Part shown: positions 49,626 through 63,713 of the stretch, in pieces
Position numbering within the stretch: position 1 is the stretch's first letter
Layout of the letters: the number at the start of each line of letters is the position of its first letter
Origin: Sphagnum magellanicum
Lineage: Eukaryota; Streptophyta; Sphagnopsida; Sphagnales; Sphagnaceae
Assembly: GCA_021904315.1 (NCBI GenBank)
Contig: CM038912.1
Coordinates: forward strand, 868,001-932,000
Direction of reading: 5' to 3'
DNA: 64,000 bases
Made by a program: the position numbers and the translations under genes
Notes under the pieces: model-generated
What the model saw: the letters and a program-made list of their open reading frames with translations, nothing else
The model's database searches: none
Told to the model about the DNA's origin: nothing

Positions 49626-51236
49626 TTGATGAATCGCTTTGCTCTACCCTCTTCTCTTCAAAGTCGTGTATTGTCTACCATCTTTGGGGTTTCAGAAAGT
49701 GCCACAAATTGTGCAATACATGTTCGACATTATGCAACATTTCCAGGTAACAAAAACATGAATTGTACACTCAGAGGTTTCCTAGACATTGAGGAGGTGC
49801 ATCGTGGAAACCCTAATTCTGGAACCAGTTTTTCAACATGTTTTGAACAAGTCTTTTGGTCAAATCATGAAAGTGCTTTGAAGATTACAACGGTTCCTTT
49901 TGCACAGAAAATTGGGTGCACCATGTCTCCCACCCACTTTCCATTTTTGCAAGAAATTTATGGCTAATATCTCCTATTTCAATTCTGCAGGGACACTGTC
50001 AAGGAGGAGATTTGGAGGATAAGGAAGTGCACAGGAGCTCAAGTCAAGTGTGTCCTGGCTCACCTAGTGCTAGAGGTAATTTTTTCTCTGATGACAGATG
50101 ATATAGTTGAATTCAAGTTGCTAGTTTGAAGCATATCCCAGTCAATCTGCAGATTAGAGCATCCCCAAGGGAGTGTGGTAACCACAATGGGCAATTCCAA
50201 TGAAGTTGGAAAATTAGGTCTAAGGAAACTCTGATGTTAAACAGTCATCTACTCTTGCATTAATCTCCTTGAGAATAACACTAACCGGGTCATCCTACAT
50301 CCCAAATACTGGCTTACAAGGACCAGCTATGTTTGCTTTGCTTCTTGTTTGGATTCCTAAATATCACTGCATATCCAGAAATTTGGAATTTCACTGTCCT
50401 CTGTTACGTGAAGTTTCCCAGACTACTAATAGCTTTGTAGAGGCTGGGGATTAGCCTGAACCTTTTCTATCGGTGACACCCTGAAGATGTAATCTCAGTT
50501 CCTCTCAGGGACTCAAATAGTCACAGCATTGCTCTTGCTTTTGTTTGAGATGAACCTTGAATGCTGAAGATGGATTTGTTGACTTGATTTGCATCAATTG
50601 CTATCTAGACGAGAATGTGATTGTAATCCTTTGGGTTTAGCCAAGCGTGCAGGAAGTGGCCCAGCAAGAATGTGGGATGGTAATTCCACAAATGTGAGAA
50701 TTTGGAAAATGTCTCAGCAGACATTGATACATGCAGCATTTGGCAGCCACTGGGTGTGTGTGCATGCATCTGCCCATTTAACTTCTCTGCCATTATTCTG
50801 CTTTGGATGTTTCCAATGGCAGTTACTTGTGGCAACAAATTCATTCTAAAGCCTTTGAGAGAGAAAGATACTGGTGTTGCATTGCTACTGGTAGAGTTAG
50901 CAACTAAGGCTGGATTGCCTCCTAGGGTTCTCAACATTATGCATGGCACACACAAAGCTGTCATTGCAATCTATTCCATCCTGATATAAGAGTTGTCTCC
51001 TTTGTTGGGTCAGATTTGGCTGGTATGCACATCTTCTCTAAAGCATCAGCCAAAGGCAAGAGAGTTCAGTGCAACATGGGGACAAAGAATCATGATGTGG
51101 TGATGCAGGATGTAGACCTTGAAGCAACATTGAATACACTTGTGGGAGCTGCATTTTTAGCTGCTGGACAGCAATGTATGGCAATCAACACTGCTCCACA
51201 GTTTTTGGAGATTCAAAGTCCTGGGAAGAAGGTTTG
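49626..51236 (+). pseudogene. Broken methylmalonate-semialdehyde dehydrogenase (ALDH6B2-like)
   Basis: The functional relative is a mitochondrial NAD-dependent dehydrogenase of valine and pyrimidine catabolism. Here homology is clear from about 50640: VQEVAQQECGMVIPQM, then after a stop and frame change NVSADIDT, PLGVCACICPFNF, LWMFPMAVTCGNKFILKP and AGLPPRVLNIMHGTH. After a second frameshift near 50970 come HPDIRVVSFVGSDLAGMHIF, SAKGKRVQCNMGTKNHDVV and AAGQQCMAI, which retains the catalytic-type Cys. It stops at 51236, losing the C-terminal third. No intron interrupts 50720-51236. At 49629-49748 a frame rich in R, S and A (ending RHYATFP) looks like a mitochondrial presequence and may be its first exon, which is weaker. 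A faint match (PEDVISVPL, about 50480) lies between. Confidence 0.72.
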
Positions 51237-51420
51237 AAGACTAGGGCATTGAAGTTGAAAGTGACTACAGGGATAGAGCAATTCCAGTGTACTTGACACT
51301 GTTTCTCTTTGAATGAGTGCAGTCATTAGTAGTTCAATATCTTTTGAGCTTGTTTTGCTTGTTTTTGGGTCCTCAAACCTTTCTTCACTTATAATTTGGA
51401 AAACACATGTTTTGTAAAAC

Positions 51421-51545
51421 AACCCTAGAACTCACCATTGTCAAACAATGGTTTGAAAAATGAACTCACCATTCCTTTTTTTTTCACAGGTCAACACTAC
51501 CTTGTCAAAGAACCCTAGAACTCACCATTGTCAAACCATGGTTGC
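51421..51545 (+). repeat. Short direct repeat
   Basis: 'aaccctagaactcaccattgtcaaac(a/c)atggtt' occurs at 51421-51453 and again at 51511-51543, about 90 bp apart, directly behind the dehydrogenase pseudogene. Confidence 0.9.
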
Positions 51546-54170
51546 ATGAAGTAATTGTGGAGCAGGGAGGGGATGGGAGGTGATGATGCAGAAGAGCTGC
51601 AAGCAGGTTTTTTAGGCATACGACAAAAGCAGTTGCTACACAGAGTAGATGAACCAGACATGACTGTGCTTGAGCACCACCAGCTGCTGCACACAGTGGG
51701 TTTCTGTTGGACTGATAGGTCCACTTCACAAGAACCATGGTGGGATCAATCATGGCAGGTGCTGTGTCTTCCTCTGTTTTCTGCATTTGGACATTATTAT
51801 AGAAGGCCTTGCTTGGTGGGAAGCTTGAGAGAGCAAAGAAGCAGTAGGAGAAGGAGAGTTAGAAGGGGATAAATTCCTTCCATGATAATTAGACTTGCAA
51901 TAGAGGTCATTGCCCTCTGTAATTCCTATGATTACATCACTCTCAATTGGCTAATGGTGGAGATAAATTCCAATTGTCAAGGTTATTCTCATAACATCGA
52001 TAAAACTTGAAAAATCAAACTTGGGTTCTGCATTGCTGGGTATTATCAGTGACAATCCAATCAATTGATGAAAAAATGAAATGATTTTGTGAAAATTAAG
52101 TTTCATTCCAATGAAAACGATTGCATGCACCTTGAATTTAATTGAGATTTAATTAATTACATTTAGGTTTAATTGAATTGAATCCCAATTCAATTCAACA
52201 ATTGGATTAAAATTTAATTAAATAGAATTCAAATTAAATTGAAAAGAAATGGGATGCAAATTAGTGAACATATTGAAAATCTACTGATGAATACATTGGT
52301 GTTAGAAAAAAAAAACTTTAAAAAAACATAGATTTGGAAAGACGCCTTTTTATGTCTTTTTACTTGGAAATGGGTAAACAAATTTTGGGCTAAATTTGGT
52401 AAGGTGAAATATTGTAAAACCCTATAATTGTCCTACCCAAACCATCTTCAATGAATAATTGTCACTGGAACATTTAGTGATTCAAAGTGTGAGGGGATGG
52501 GGGTTGGGTGGGGTCCATGCGTTTCAAAACTTGGTTGGAAAGTAAACTCATAGGGATTCAATTATTTTAGTACAATTTACTTAACATCTGAGATGATGAA
52601 ATATTATATCGTGTATCAAATTACATGTTGTACAGTTTTGTAAACTAGTTTTGAGACATTTTATTGTTGGCAATGTTTTAGCAAATGGACTAATACAACA
52701 TTATAGGTTCAAACCTCAAAACCTCATTTACCTTCATTACATATGACATATACATAGATTGTCCAAAATTATACTGCAATGGCGTAACAAAACATGACGC
52801 AAAATTGTACTTATATCATGAGTGACAAAGGAAACCATTGCTCCAAAGGTGGAAATTCATTATTACTCCTTAATTTCTTTTGACTTTCCAACTTGATCAA
52901 CTAATCCATTCCCAACATGAATTGACCATCCAACTACAGACATCCCATCATGGGGCCCACCACAACATGAACCACCAAGTGTATGTGGGCAGGTATTATT
53001 CTGGGGTATACCTCCACACTTCAATGACGTTATGAATCTTGATGTGCCAAGTCGGTTTGACAATTTGTATCTGGTGGTTGCCTAACTTCCCCAACTTTCA
53101 TTCTTGGGTTTACATACTTGTAATGCACCCTTCTTTTCAGTCATTTCCAAATGTGTTAGATTTCACTAAGGTTTGCATGGCTTGGATGTTGGTAGAAATG
53201 GGACCCATTTTTCACACCTCCACAATTTTCTTACCTGATGAATATTTTCAAACCTACCTTTCTAGCATTTGGTTTTGAATTAGGAGTTTAGAAATATTGA
53301 AAGTGCATATCATGTGTAAACATGAGTGTTTTATATATATATATATATATTGTTATTTTAAATTTCCAATTTTAATGTGCAAAAGTGGCAGAGTTTTTCT
53401 GAAAACACGCATTTTGAGAAGTATTTTTTAAATCACAAAATTGAAATGATTTGATAAAATTTACTTATTAAGAACATAGGAAAAGGGATTGATCCAGCTT
53501 GAAATATTGCCCATTATGATATATATATGCACATCCACATACCAACAAAATCAGCCTTACTAAGAGCTTGTCTCTAAGTCACAACAGCAACCTCAGGACC
53601 TTATATGGAGTATAAAGACCATCCAAGCATCAACCGAATAGCCAAAGTGGTTGGGATTCATTCCTACTTGAAATTAGTCATGGGATGTGGCACTGCAAAT
53701 TTAATCTTTCCATGTTAAGTCTAATTTTTTTGTCTAAAAGCATATAAGTCTAAAAACAAAGAAAACCAATGTCTAGGTCACCTTATTGTAGAAACCATTT
53801 GAGAGGAATATGATGTTTGTTTCCCATTTGGTATTGTTCGAGTGCCAAATGTGGAAATTGAAGTACACAGATTCAAATGATCTGTACCAAACATTGTGTA
53901 TAGGTTGTTTTCAGACGTCCATCTGGGTGAGATTGAAAGACATATTGTCTAGTATAACAAGTATGATAAGAAAATATCCTATTTGTGATTCCTGAAGACG
54001 CAAAGAATCCAAATTATATCCTTCCATGCAAGCCAAAAAGTTGGAAGGAAATAGAAAATTATTAGTTTTTTTATTATTGGGGGCTAGCACATAATAGCTG
54101 CAACATTGGTAAATTTCTTACTTCATTTTGTCATTTCTTGAATTTGTCGTTGAATTGGAAAAACACATTA
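51546..54170. other. Gene-free DNA
   Basis: No recognisable gene. A (ta)n stretch lies at 53332-53350. Open frames 51555-51872 (+) and 51505-51786 (-) overlap and show no family signature. Confidence 0.4.
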
Positions 54171-54174
54171 ACCA

Positions 54175-54305
54175 AGTATGTAGTGAGAATTGCTTAATGG
54201 CCGTTAGGCAATTCCCAAAAGTTTATCATCAAGAATGTTTGGTAGCCACTGGTGACGACCTTAAGTAAATTGTCAATAATGCATGGTGACCACCAAGCAG
54301 TTCCA
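54175..54305. repeat. Small outlying patch of the ~59-bp satellite
   Basis: 'gtttggtagccactggtgacg', 'atgcatggtgaccaccaagc' and 'aaattgtcaataatg' match the units of the array at 26.3-27.1 kb, about 27 kb away. Confidence 0.65.
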
Positions 54306-54829
54306 AACGTACATTGTGAAATTTAGGTCATTTTCAAACCTTCAACTTCTCAACATAATTATGGTGTACATGTTTAAAACTAATTCTATGAAAGGTCTCT
54401 GTTTTCTTAATAGGATATTGTGGTGGACCCCAACACAAGCCTTGATGTTTGTGAACTTTACAACAAGTTTGAACTTGTCGTTATGTGGGACAATGATTTT
54501 GTTCACCCATGCAAGGTGTCAAAGATTTTGAATAAAAAAATTGTGGGCTAGCTACAAAGATGTTGTATCAAGAGAATCTTGGACATGCACATGAAATATG
54601 GAATATTTATGAAAGACCATTGCCAAATTTTGATACTTCAAGTCAACATTTCAAGGATTATAAGGCAAATATAAAATATTTTAGATTTTCTCCCACCATA
54701 TCAATTCCCTTTACTCCACCAAACTAACATAATGCAAAAATTATGTAGGATTTCAAGGAGACTCTCAAGCTAGTTTTGAACGTGGAATCTACAAAAGAAT
54801 GCATGAGTATCCTACTTTTGTTTGACACT

Positions 54830-56700
54830 ATTTTCTAGCTTTAGGAAAGTGTCCTCCTCAAATGGGAGAGGTGCAATATTTTAGATAGGAGTGGTGACAT
54901 TCCCACCCACCCTCCAAAACCCATTGAAAAATCAGCATTTGGTTGCTTTGTAAATTTAAAGGAGAAGCAACTTGAAAAGTTGGCAAGAGGATTACTTGAC
55001 CACACAATCAGGTCATGGGAACGTCCAACTAAGGGTGGAAGGAGGCTTGATTTCAAATTGATGTACAAGATCACAAGGGTCTTTAAATAGAAAGCGATGA
55101 TCCATAATGAAATCATGATACATTTCGAATTTTGGAAACCGATTGCAAATAATCAGAAGCCCTATAGGGATGACAAATGGAGGGAAATGAAGACCAAGCA
55201 CAACCTAGACAAAATGATCTTCTCCATTTTAGATGTGGAGCTCAATCAAGACTTCTACAATAAAAAGATGAGGTTGAACCCCTCAGACAAAGCACCGGCC
55301 ATGGGGTTCAAATGCGTGTTGTAGAAGTGGATCCAAAGTCGAACTCCAAAGGGGAATGTAGCTTAGGCAATTCTTTTGGACTCACATTACAAGTTTGAGA
55401 GAATTGATAACATGGCAGGTTTTTTTGATGTGATTAATAAGGAGTAGGTGGCATCATTTTTGCATGACGATGCCACTAAAACAATTGCAATTGTGTGTAC
55501 CACACACAAGATTAAAGAAAATCTAGGAATGTGGACAGGCCCTAATTAGGAGTCCTTTTTCCAAGCAATGAAACATGTGAAAGCTTCATCCAAAATCATT
55601 GTTTGTATATGCAATCAGGACTCCTTTAGAAACCTATTTTCAATAGTCATGAGGTCTAGCCATGTGACAAGTTTTTGATTTGAATATGGGTAGTACATGG
55701 CCGGACCAACCAAAATACCTAAATCGTCCGAAAGCTTGATGAAGGATCCGGTCCTTCTTTATGCATATTTGTTCCCTTGTAAAATTGAACAAATATAAAG
55801 AAAGATGTTTTTAATAACAAGGATTTGTCATCATTAGTGGAACATAAAACATCCTCCTTCGCAAAAGATATGTGCCTATATAAGAATGAATTATGTAAGA
55901 ATGAATTATGCCCTGAAGCCCTAGTAGAAATCCTCAAATTAATCATTTATGATGGAATGGTATGCCTAAGAATATTTGGTGGAGGGGTTTTGATGTATGT
56001 TAATCTTGTAAGTCATATCCTTCATTTCTTTAACTATTGTTGACCTGTCTTTAGGTGTATGATTTTTGATTATGGATTTTCATCAAATTGTAAGAGACAA
56101 GATGTAAAATCTTAGAAATTATTCCTATTGATCTTGACAAGGATCATTATGAAATGATAACGTCCATTTGCTTGCAAATATTATCAAGTGTTACAACTCA
56201 AAATGCAAGAACTGAACCTAACAAAGGAGTGTTGCAAATCACTATTGGTGCATAGACTAATCCTAAAGTTGAAGATGGTGGTTGAGATGGTGAGGAACAA
56301 GGAGGTGCAAACTAGGACAAAGAGGAAGAGGGGAAAAAGGTGGAAAGAGAAATCCTCCTCAAAGAAAGGCCAAGAAATACAAGGAGTATTCAAGAAGGGA
56401 CAAATCTAAGAGGAATAACTTTAGTAGTAAAACCCAGCAATTAAAAAAGGGAGGCATCAATTGCAAAAGGAGTTCGTTTAGCCTAGGGGGCGACTTCATT
56501 GAAATTGAGGAAATGGATATCCTTAAGGATAATGTAGTATGTGTGTCTAGTAATAGCTCAATCCTTGTTGCATTGATTGTTTCATCAGTTAGGGTAGATG
56601 GCCTACCCATGGATGAAAACTAGAAAGATGGTGAAGAATTACGAAGCTTGCCTCCTCCAATAGAAAAATTGAACCCATATAAATATCAATAAATTATGTA
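54830..56700 (+). pseudogene. Degenerate coding-like region, probably transposon debris
   Basis: Plus-strand frames with protein-like composition follow each other with stops between them: about 55097-55324 (HFEFWKPIANNQKPYRDDKW and LNPSDKAPAMGFKC), then WIQSRTPKGN, LLDSHYKFERIDNMAGFFDV and THKIKENLGMW. At 56188-56409 there is a K/R-rich stretch. I do not recognise the family. The lack of splice sites between the blocks and the repeated stops argue for a decayed repeat-borne gene rather than a host gene. Confidence 0.35.
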
Positions 56701-59700
56701 ATGATAGGACTCCTAAATGTGTGTACATATTAATCATAAAAAGAATGTGTTTAAGACAAATTCTGTTTTATTATATTACAATATGATCAAAAATAAGCAG
56801 TACATTTTAATATGTGTTCGTTTGTTGTTTATTTTAATTTAGTTTTGTATATGTAAGGTTTAATCTTCCATTTGAATGTACATTGTTTTGCGATCAACAA
56901 TCACACTATTGCTAGATTGCTTTTTAATGTAGGAAAATCTAAAAATTTATGCCAGAAATGTGGTGTTGCATTTACAAATTGTTTACATTCTCTTCATAAT
57001 TTTGTGAATGTCTAGTGGTCAACAGGCATTGCTCATACACAAACTTGAATTCTTGAAGCTTGTAATCTTACTCCTAGAGAATGGTATAAATGTTTGATCC
57101 TTTAATGATTCCGCAACCAATACTATAAGAATTCCTGCAATACCTTCAATAGTTTGTAATGTATATTTGGACTAAATGGAAGCCCTACAAGGTGCCTTTG
57201 TTTTTCAATGAGTTGAAGGAGCTTATTAAGGTTAATATCAAGTCTTCTAACATATTTGGATGTGAGCTTTGTCAGAAAAATAACCAGTTTTTATGGAAAA
57301 GACCTTCATCTGTAATCTTTCATAAGTGTTTCATAAATTTCTTTGAAAGAGTCTCGAGTACTCATTTTGGTAATACTATATTTATAACCATAATCATGTT
57401 AGGACAATGTGGAACCCGATTAATAATGTTCTGCTTGTTGTAAAATGGAACAATAGAGTAGAAGTTTCATTGAACTACTTCATCATGGTGGTCCTCCCAT
57501 ACTTGGAGGCTCTTCATTCCTTTAGAGAGTTAGTGTGTATATTTTAAAAGCATAATCCTTTTGGTAGTGTGCCTCATATAACTGTTGCAGATATTGAGTT
57601 TCAAAATATTTTGGAACCTTGTAGCATTCAGTGTAATGTTACTTTCTATATGATGAAATCAAACAGTTCATGATTATTATGGTTCTTTTCGTGTTATGAA
57701 ACCATGTTAATCTTTTGTCCTTAATTCAATTACTTTGTCGTTGCATCATCTTATTTGTTAGTTTCCTTAATAATTGTTGAAATTTGGACTTAAAGCTCTT
57801 TGCCCCATCATGAAATGTTGAAATTATTGGAAGCATTAATGAAATTGTTCTAAATGAGAGTATTTTCTGGAATTGTAAGCCTAGGATCTTGTATGTCCTT
57901 TCGTGTCACTTGAAAATCAAATGTTGGTACTTGAGGTTATAAACTCAATTGCCCACGATGCACAATCTAAGCAAAGGTCCTAGGACATTGCTACAACTTT
58001 GGGTTTTCTAGAAATAAATGAGGTTGTAGCAGAGGTGAATGAACATCATCTAATTTTTGACCTAAATGGGGTATTGATGGTGATAAGAGAGGGTCCAACT
58101 AAATCTCACTTAGTGAATCTGAGACTCAAGTTGAAAGAGTTCATTTGCATTTATGTGAACAAATTCATTGTTTACATTTGATCTTCGGCAATAAGGAGGA
58201 ACTTTGTAGGCACTTGGAAATAATTAGGGGAAAAACTATTGTTTTCTTTCCATTTTCAAAAATAGTAGACCAAACGTCTTGTTTTAGAAATTAACATTTT
58301 CTCCTTAAGAAGCCTATAAGCCTGTTCTCCATAAAAACGATTTTTTCCATATTTTCCCAAGTACAAATTATGGAAGGGAATCTCATTTGCTTCACAAGCC
58401 AAAGAGGGAATATGACATTGTTGGATGTAACAACTAGATCATGGCAACAATTACCTAAGTGTCCATTGTTGGTGGGCAAGAATAATAATTTTGAAATTGT
58501 CATATTTCCTTTTATTCCATCATTAGATGTTCTTGTGTGAGACACATATTTTTACATTAATATTTAATTAAAGGTAATATTTCACATAAAAATGATTTTT
58601 ACTTGCGTTGCATTTCAAATAATTATTATGCAAAATATTTTTTAAAGGTGGTACAAGTGAAAAACTTATATTCATATAAATATATGATTCATTTCTAGAG
58701 AAGACTTTCACAAAGTTAAATACACGATCAAATATAGATCTTAATCATTTTTTTGTGTTAAATGATCCTCGTCTCCTTAAATATTAGATAAAAAAAGTTA
58801 CAAAACATTTGAATCAAACGTTGATGAATGAAATTACAATTTGAATCAACTTATATTCATACATCATAAAACCAATAAGTTCTTCTTGTTTGTAAGACAA
58901 TTAATGAACACAAATGGATTGGACTATATTCCAAGCAATATGTTGTTGCTACAAGAATTTTGTGAAGTTTTGCTAAAATGAAAATGATAATTATAGAAAT
59001 GAAAATATTATTGAGTTTTTCAATTGCCCAAAGTTTTTTATAAAAAAAAAGGCTGGACATTTTGAAATGCCTGAGACAGCGTTTCATGTTTTGAAATGCC
59101 TACTCTTTGCAGTCTGTGCAGAGGACAGATTCTCCTTAATTGATAACATGCCCTCCAGATACATTAAAGCAATTTTGCCTCTGTTTTATGGAAATCTAAA
59201 AGTTAATATCTTGAATAAGATGTAAGTTCATAAGAATGACAACCTTTTAAAATCAACATACAACTGTGCACCATTTAACCATTTGACATCCCGTAACTGA
59301 TTTGCAAATATAACACGAGGACACATTTGGTCATGAACTCTCCCATTGGCTGTTGCTTGGTTTCTCAATGCAATTGTTTTCTTCTAGAAATGATAACATG
59401 AATGTGGACATGGGCTGCCATTGAAAAATAATTGCCCCATAGTTGTGAAGTAATTGACCATAGAGTCATGAACTTTTTTTAATGCCTAACATTCAAATTT
59501 GACGCCCATCCATGTAATTACATAACCAACATTGTCTGAATTATATGAAGATGTGCAAAATGGGACTTGTTGGACCTTTGTTATTCTTACCAAATATTGA
59601 ACTAGGGTTCTCGTTTCAAATGTTGGATCTGTAACACCAACATGGGTTAACAGAAGCAGAATTGGTAAATAAGATTAGCCACCTATATGGGTAGAAAGAT

Positions 59701-61013
59701 GGGTAGATAGAAGTAATTAATAATAGATCATTATAGACCCTATGCTTCATAATCTTCTTTTCTATTAGGGACTTACTTTGGACTCTTATATGGCTTAGTT
59801 AATTATTTTGAATTAAATTTAAATCAAAACTAATTAATTGACCTCAATTGGGGAAAAGCCTTAGTTTCCAATGAACGAGATGTTAAATAATATGAATATT
59901 CATCAACAAAAAGATGAATGTTCTAGAAGACTAATAGATGGGTCCAGTTTCTTTAAGACGTAGCACTAAGGACAAAAAGGATTAGTTCTTAATGAAATCT
60001 TTTTTTGTCTTATATTTTGATCCTCATTAATATGATGAGTCAAAATGTGTTAAATATTTTATAAGTAACATTTTTTAACTCACACGCCAAGTGTGCTTGT
60101 CAAGTTGAGCATGTGATTAATGTTGCTGACACAGGTATTCAGAGTATAGAAGGTGCAAAAATTTCAACCCTATATCATAATTTTTTATGTTGGAGAGTAG
60201 AATAGCTACCTAGTTTACTGACCACATGAATCATCCCAAATGGTGCTTGTGTGGAGGGGCAGACACATTTCCTCAACAAAATTAGGGGCCATAATTGGGA
60301 TAGCACCAATATTCTTCAACAGAGCGTGAAGAAAATTTTCTTAAATATGTTGCAATTGGAAGCATAAAAATAAGCTCCCCCAGAAGACCCCACTGCACAA
60401 TTTGCAGCCTGGGTTCACACCAGTGTTGTTAGTCGGTTATTGATTTTTTTCAATATCCACCAGGTTGGTTATTATTATTTATTTATTTTCATTTACAGAC
60501 AGGATATCAAATATTAAAATATTAAAAATTTTAGAGACTCGCCTGGTATCAACTTGCTGAAATAATAAGGGTCAAAATCTTTTTGTTTATTTTATGGCTA
60601 AGAACTGGCTGGTATGCATAAGGGTCGATTTTTGCAAGACGCTATTGAAAACCAGCCAACATAGTGCCTAGGTCAGTTATCAAACAGTAAATTTCTTGGA
60701 TTCTTTTTAAAAATCAAAATTTTTACCAATCTTCTTTCACTAAAGTAAGATTTCCACCAACCTTCACCAAAGCATTCAATGGAAATCACAAGCAAAATTT
60801 ATAGATGACTATTGAAGCCAATGTGAAGGAGAAAGAATCTGTTTTAAAGATAGTAGAAAAGCCCAGCTGAAAGCAGAAATTGAGAGTGACAGATGATGAG
60901 AGATGGAGTTTTACTTTAAGGATTTAGGTTTAGGGCAAATGACAAAATGAAACTCTAACTCAATGAAAGCTTTTGGATGAGAAAAAGGATGAAAAAAAAT
61001 TTACAGCCCTAAG
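56701..61013. other. Gene-free DNA
   Basis: 4.3 kb of AT-rich sequence. Open frames such as 57159-57443 (+) and 58291-58545 (-) are isolated and show no recognisable domain. No tandem array is seen. Confidence 0.4.
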
Positions 61014-61720
61014 TTACTTGAATTCAGATTCAAGTTCCACTTTCTTGCATTGACAAAATTGGTAGGAATAAATGAACCTTCCAAAATTGTCTAGTACGTA
61101 TAGTGTTCCATGAATGCTGCCAACAGGCTCCTCCAGCATGGATAGATGCAAGTGGGTTCCTGCGCGCTGGAGCAGCCCTGAGCGTTTCTGGCACACAACA
61201 AAAGCTTGCACAGAACATTTAACCTCACCTAAACCCCATACCCACACAGTTTATGATCTGACAAGCATGATTACAACTGCATAGTATGGTTGTAGGAAGA
61301 ATGGTGGGTTGTTCAGTTTCTGTACCAGGGCTTGTGTACCCTTTCTCAGACTTGACATTAAGTTCCACCGCGAGACGGAACTCGCCAGCATCGCCTCTGC
61401 AGAAGATGAATGCAAACGACTTCTGTTGCATCACTGCTGATCGTGCAAAGACCACTAGGCTAAAAGTTGTGTTGTTGAAATCTTCAGCTAATCTTCCCTC
61501 CGTTCGCCGACACACATGACTTCCAATGCACTACAATTATGTAGTTGAGGAAAAAAACGTGGGTCCTCAAGTCCCGTACTGAAAAGGCACTCAAAATCAT
61601 TCAAGCTTGACATAAATTCTCCAGCAGGCTTTTCAGACAAGAAATGGAACGGGCCTCTCGTGTACCACTGCCGCACAGGTGTGTCCGGCTCAGAACCTGA
61701 CCACGAAAGTAAATTTAGAT
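61014..61720 (-). other. Unrecognised coding-like segment
   Basis: GC content and codon-like composition rise here compared with both flanks. On the minus strand, after a good acceptor-like 'tttcgtggtcag' (plus coordinates about 61698-61709), an open frame reads GSEPDTPVRQWYTRGPFHFL, EKPAGEFMSSLNDFECLF and LEDPRFFPQLHNC down to 61488. A second frame (61515-61225) reads LAEDFNNTTFSLVVFARSAV, QQKSFAFIFCRGDAGEFRL and AVELNVKSEKGY. A third (61247-61014) reads EVKCSVQAFVVCQKRSGLLQ. They could be exons of an unknown gene or a frameshifted gene remnant. I do not recognise the protein. Confidence 0.35.
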
Positions 61721-63700
61721 GCTTTACATTTACGTAGTAGAATAGCGACCTCTTTTCTTGTCTTCTGGTGGTTTTTTCCTGTGATTTTATCCCATACCAA
61801 GGTTGATGTCATATGTATATATCTGTACATATATATAAAGTAAAAATTGTGCTACATGTAAGCCACTATGCTGCTATTTTGAGGAGTGGGGATGGCAGAG
61901 GCGCTTCTAATGGGGTCTGCCCAAAATTTCAAAAATATTGATGATGGGCCAATCAAAGTGACTCCTTCATAGCAAAATTTGAGTGCACCCAGTCACTCGG
62001 TAATAGAATCAACAATAGGTGCCCTCAAATACCAGATTTGTATATTTGAATACCCCAGGTTAATTAAAGATTTGTAGTCCATGACTGGTTTATAGCAACA
62101 TTTGGCTAAATATTCTAGGGATGATTTTCTAAGCCTTATATGGATGATCACCACTTAGGCTACATAAATGAATTCCTAAGAAAAACAATGAGATGCCAAC
62201 CATGCTTTTCTTTTCTTGGGATTTCAGGGCCCTTGCCTGGAGCAATCGTCCCCTACTCAATGGACATTTTTCTTTGATGTGCGGCACTCTTAAAACAGCA
62301 AGATTCCCTTCTAACATTTTGCATTGGAAAAAACGTTTTCATAGGCAGATATTTATTCAGACCATTTGTCCTTGCAATTTACAGGAGGTTCGGTTCTGAT
62401 TAATATCAAAGTACAGAAGGGCAGGGAGGGAAGGGAGCAGCATTTTCGTTTGTGGCTAAAAGTCACCAAATGGCTACCTAAAATTTGACTCTGCTACCCG
62501 GTGTTTTTTCAAGCGAAAATTCTTTTTTTGACGAAAACAATTGGCTGGGTTATCAGAAAGGGTTTTTAATATTTTTTATAGAAAAAATCACAAAATTCTA
62601 ATAAAAAAAGCTTCAAAGCTAGAGAGCTAAAATTCTCATGTAAGAAATGGAGATAGGGTTTTTGCATCCCTGCAGTTGAGGGGAAATCACAATTCGCATA
62701 TAGAGTTATCGAAACCTAAATTTGACCTTTGTAGGCATCAATTGAGAGTCGATGTCCATTTTTCATCCTTTGTGCATGTAGAACTACTAATTTTAATTTG
62801 ATGATAGTTTACGATCTTTTACTGAACCAATGAATGGTAAGTTTTTTCATTGATATATATACATATGTATATATATATATATATATGGATTGTGTGCACT
62901 GTGCACTATGTGCTTAGGAATCTCATAATTGTTTTCTGTGTGTTTTGTGGATTGTCAAATTCATCATGACTCCTAAACTATTAGTTTAAAATCAAAACCT
63001 ATAAGCCTTTCAAGCTCTTAGTAGGCATTGGCCAGGTACCCTAAGTAGTATGTAGGATTGAAAAGCTTGGATTTCTTGTATGCACATTCCACATTGAAAA
63101 TTAAAGTTACAAACTTTAAAGACACAAAGTCTATAAACATGTGCAATATTTGTTTAGTATTGAGTAATTTAACGAATTTAAATTTTGAGGGTTTAACTTC
63201 TCAATTTTTTACTTTGAATTTTTTATGTGATGCTACAAATAATGGGCACACAATAGAAGTTTTTTTTGTTTGAAATGCACTTGAATTTCTTCTTATAGAC
63301 AACAATGTGAAATGTTTTTACTAAACCTCTTGAATTTTCAATTTTGAATTGATTTTGCTATTTGAAATTTGAATTAGTTTGCATTTTTGGTTTTAGTCAT
63401 GCCTTCATGATTACAAGTTCCCAATAATTTGAAGTTTAAATGTTTTTTTGGTGGTTGAATCCTAGAAGAAGCCCTTGCACTTGATCAATTTGTTTCTTCT
63501 TATGCACTTAAATTTAGTCACATGGGTGAACAAACCAACCAACAATAGAACTCTAAATTGATAATTCTTCCACCTCAAAATTCTTTTGAAATGTTTGAAT
63601 ATTTTGAAAACCTTAACTCTATTATTGTTGAAGATGTGCATGTTTTTAATCATAAAAGATGAAAAAAGGCTTCTAATACTAATTAAACTTGTAAGTTTCA
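61721..63700. other. Gene-free DNA with microsatellites
   Basis: Short (at)n tracts lie at about 61808-61838 and 62853-62886. No gene is recognised. Confidence 0.45.
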
Positions 63701-63713
63701 AGATGTCTAGGCT

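Noticed and set aside
51505..51872. Overlapping open frames on both strands near 51.5-51.9 kb
   Set aside because: Neither has recognisable motifs or splice context, and the sequence follows a short direct repeat beside a pseudogene.
57159..57443. 94-codon plus-strand open frame considered as a Copia integrase piece
   Set aside because: No catalytic-core motif or neighbouring retrotransposon sequence could be found.
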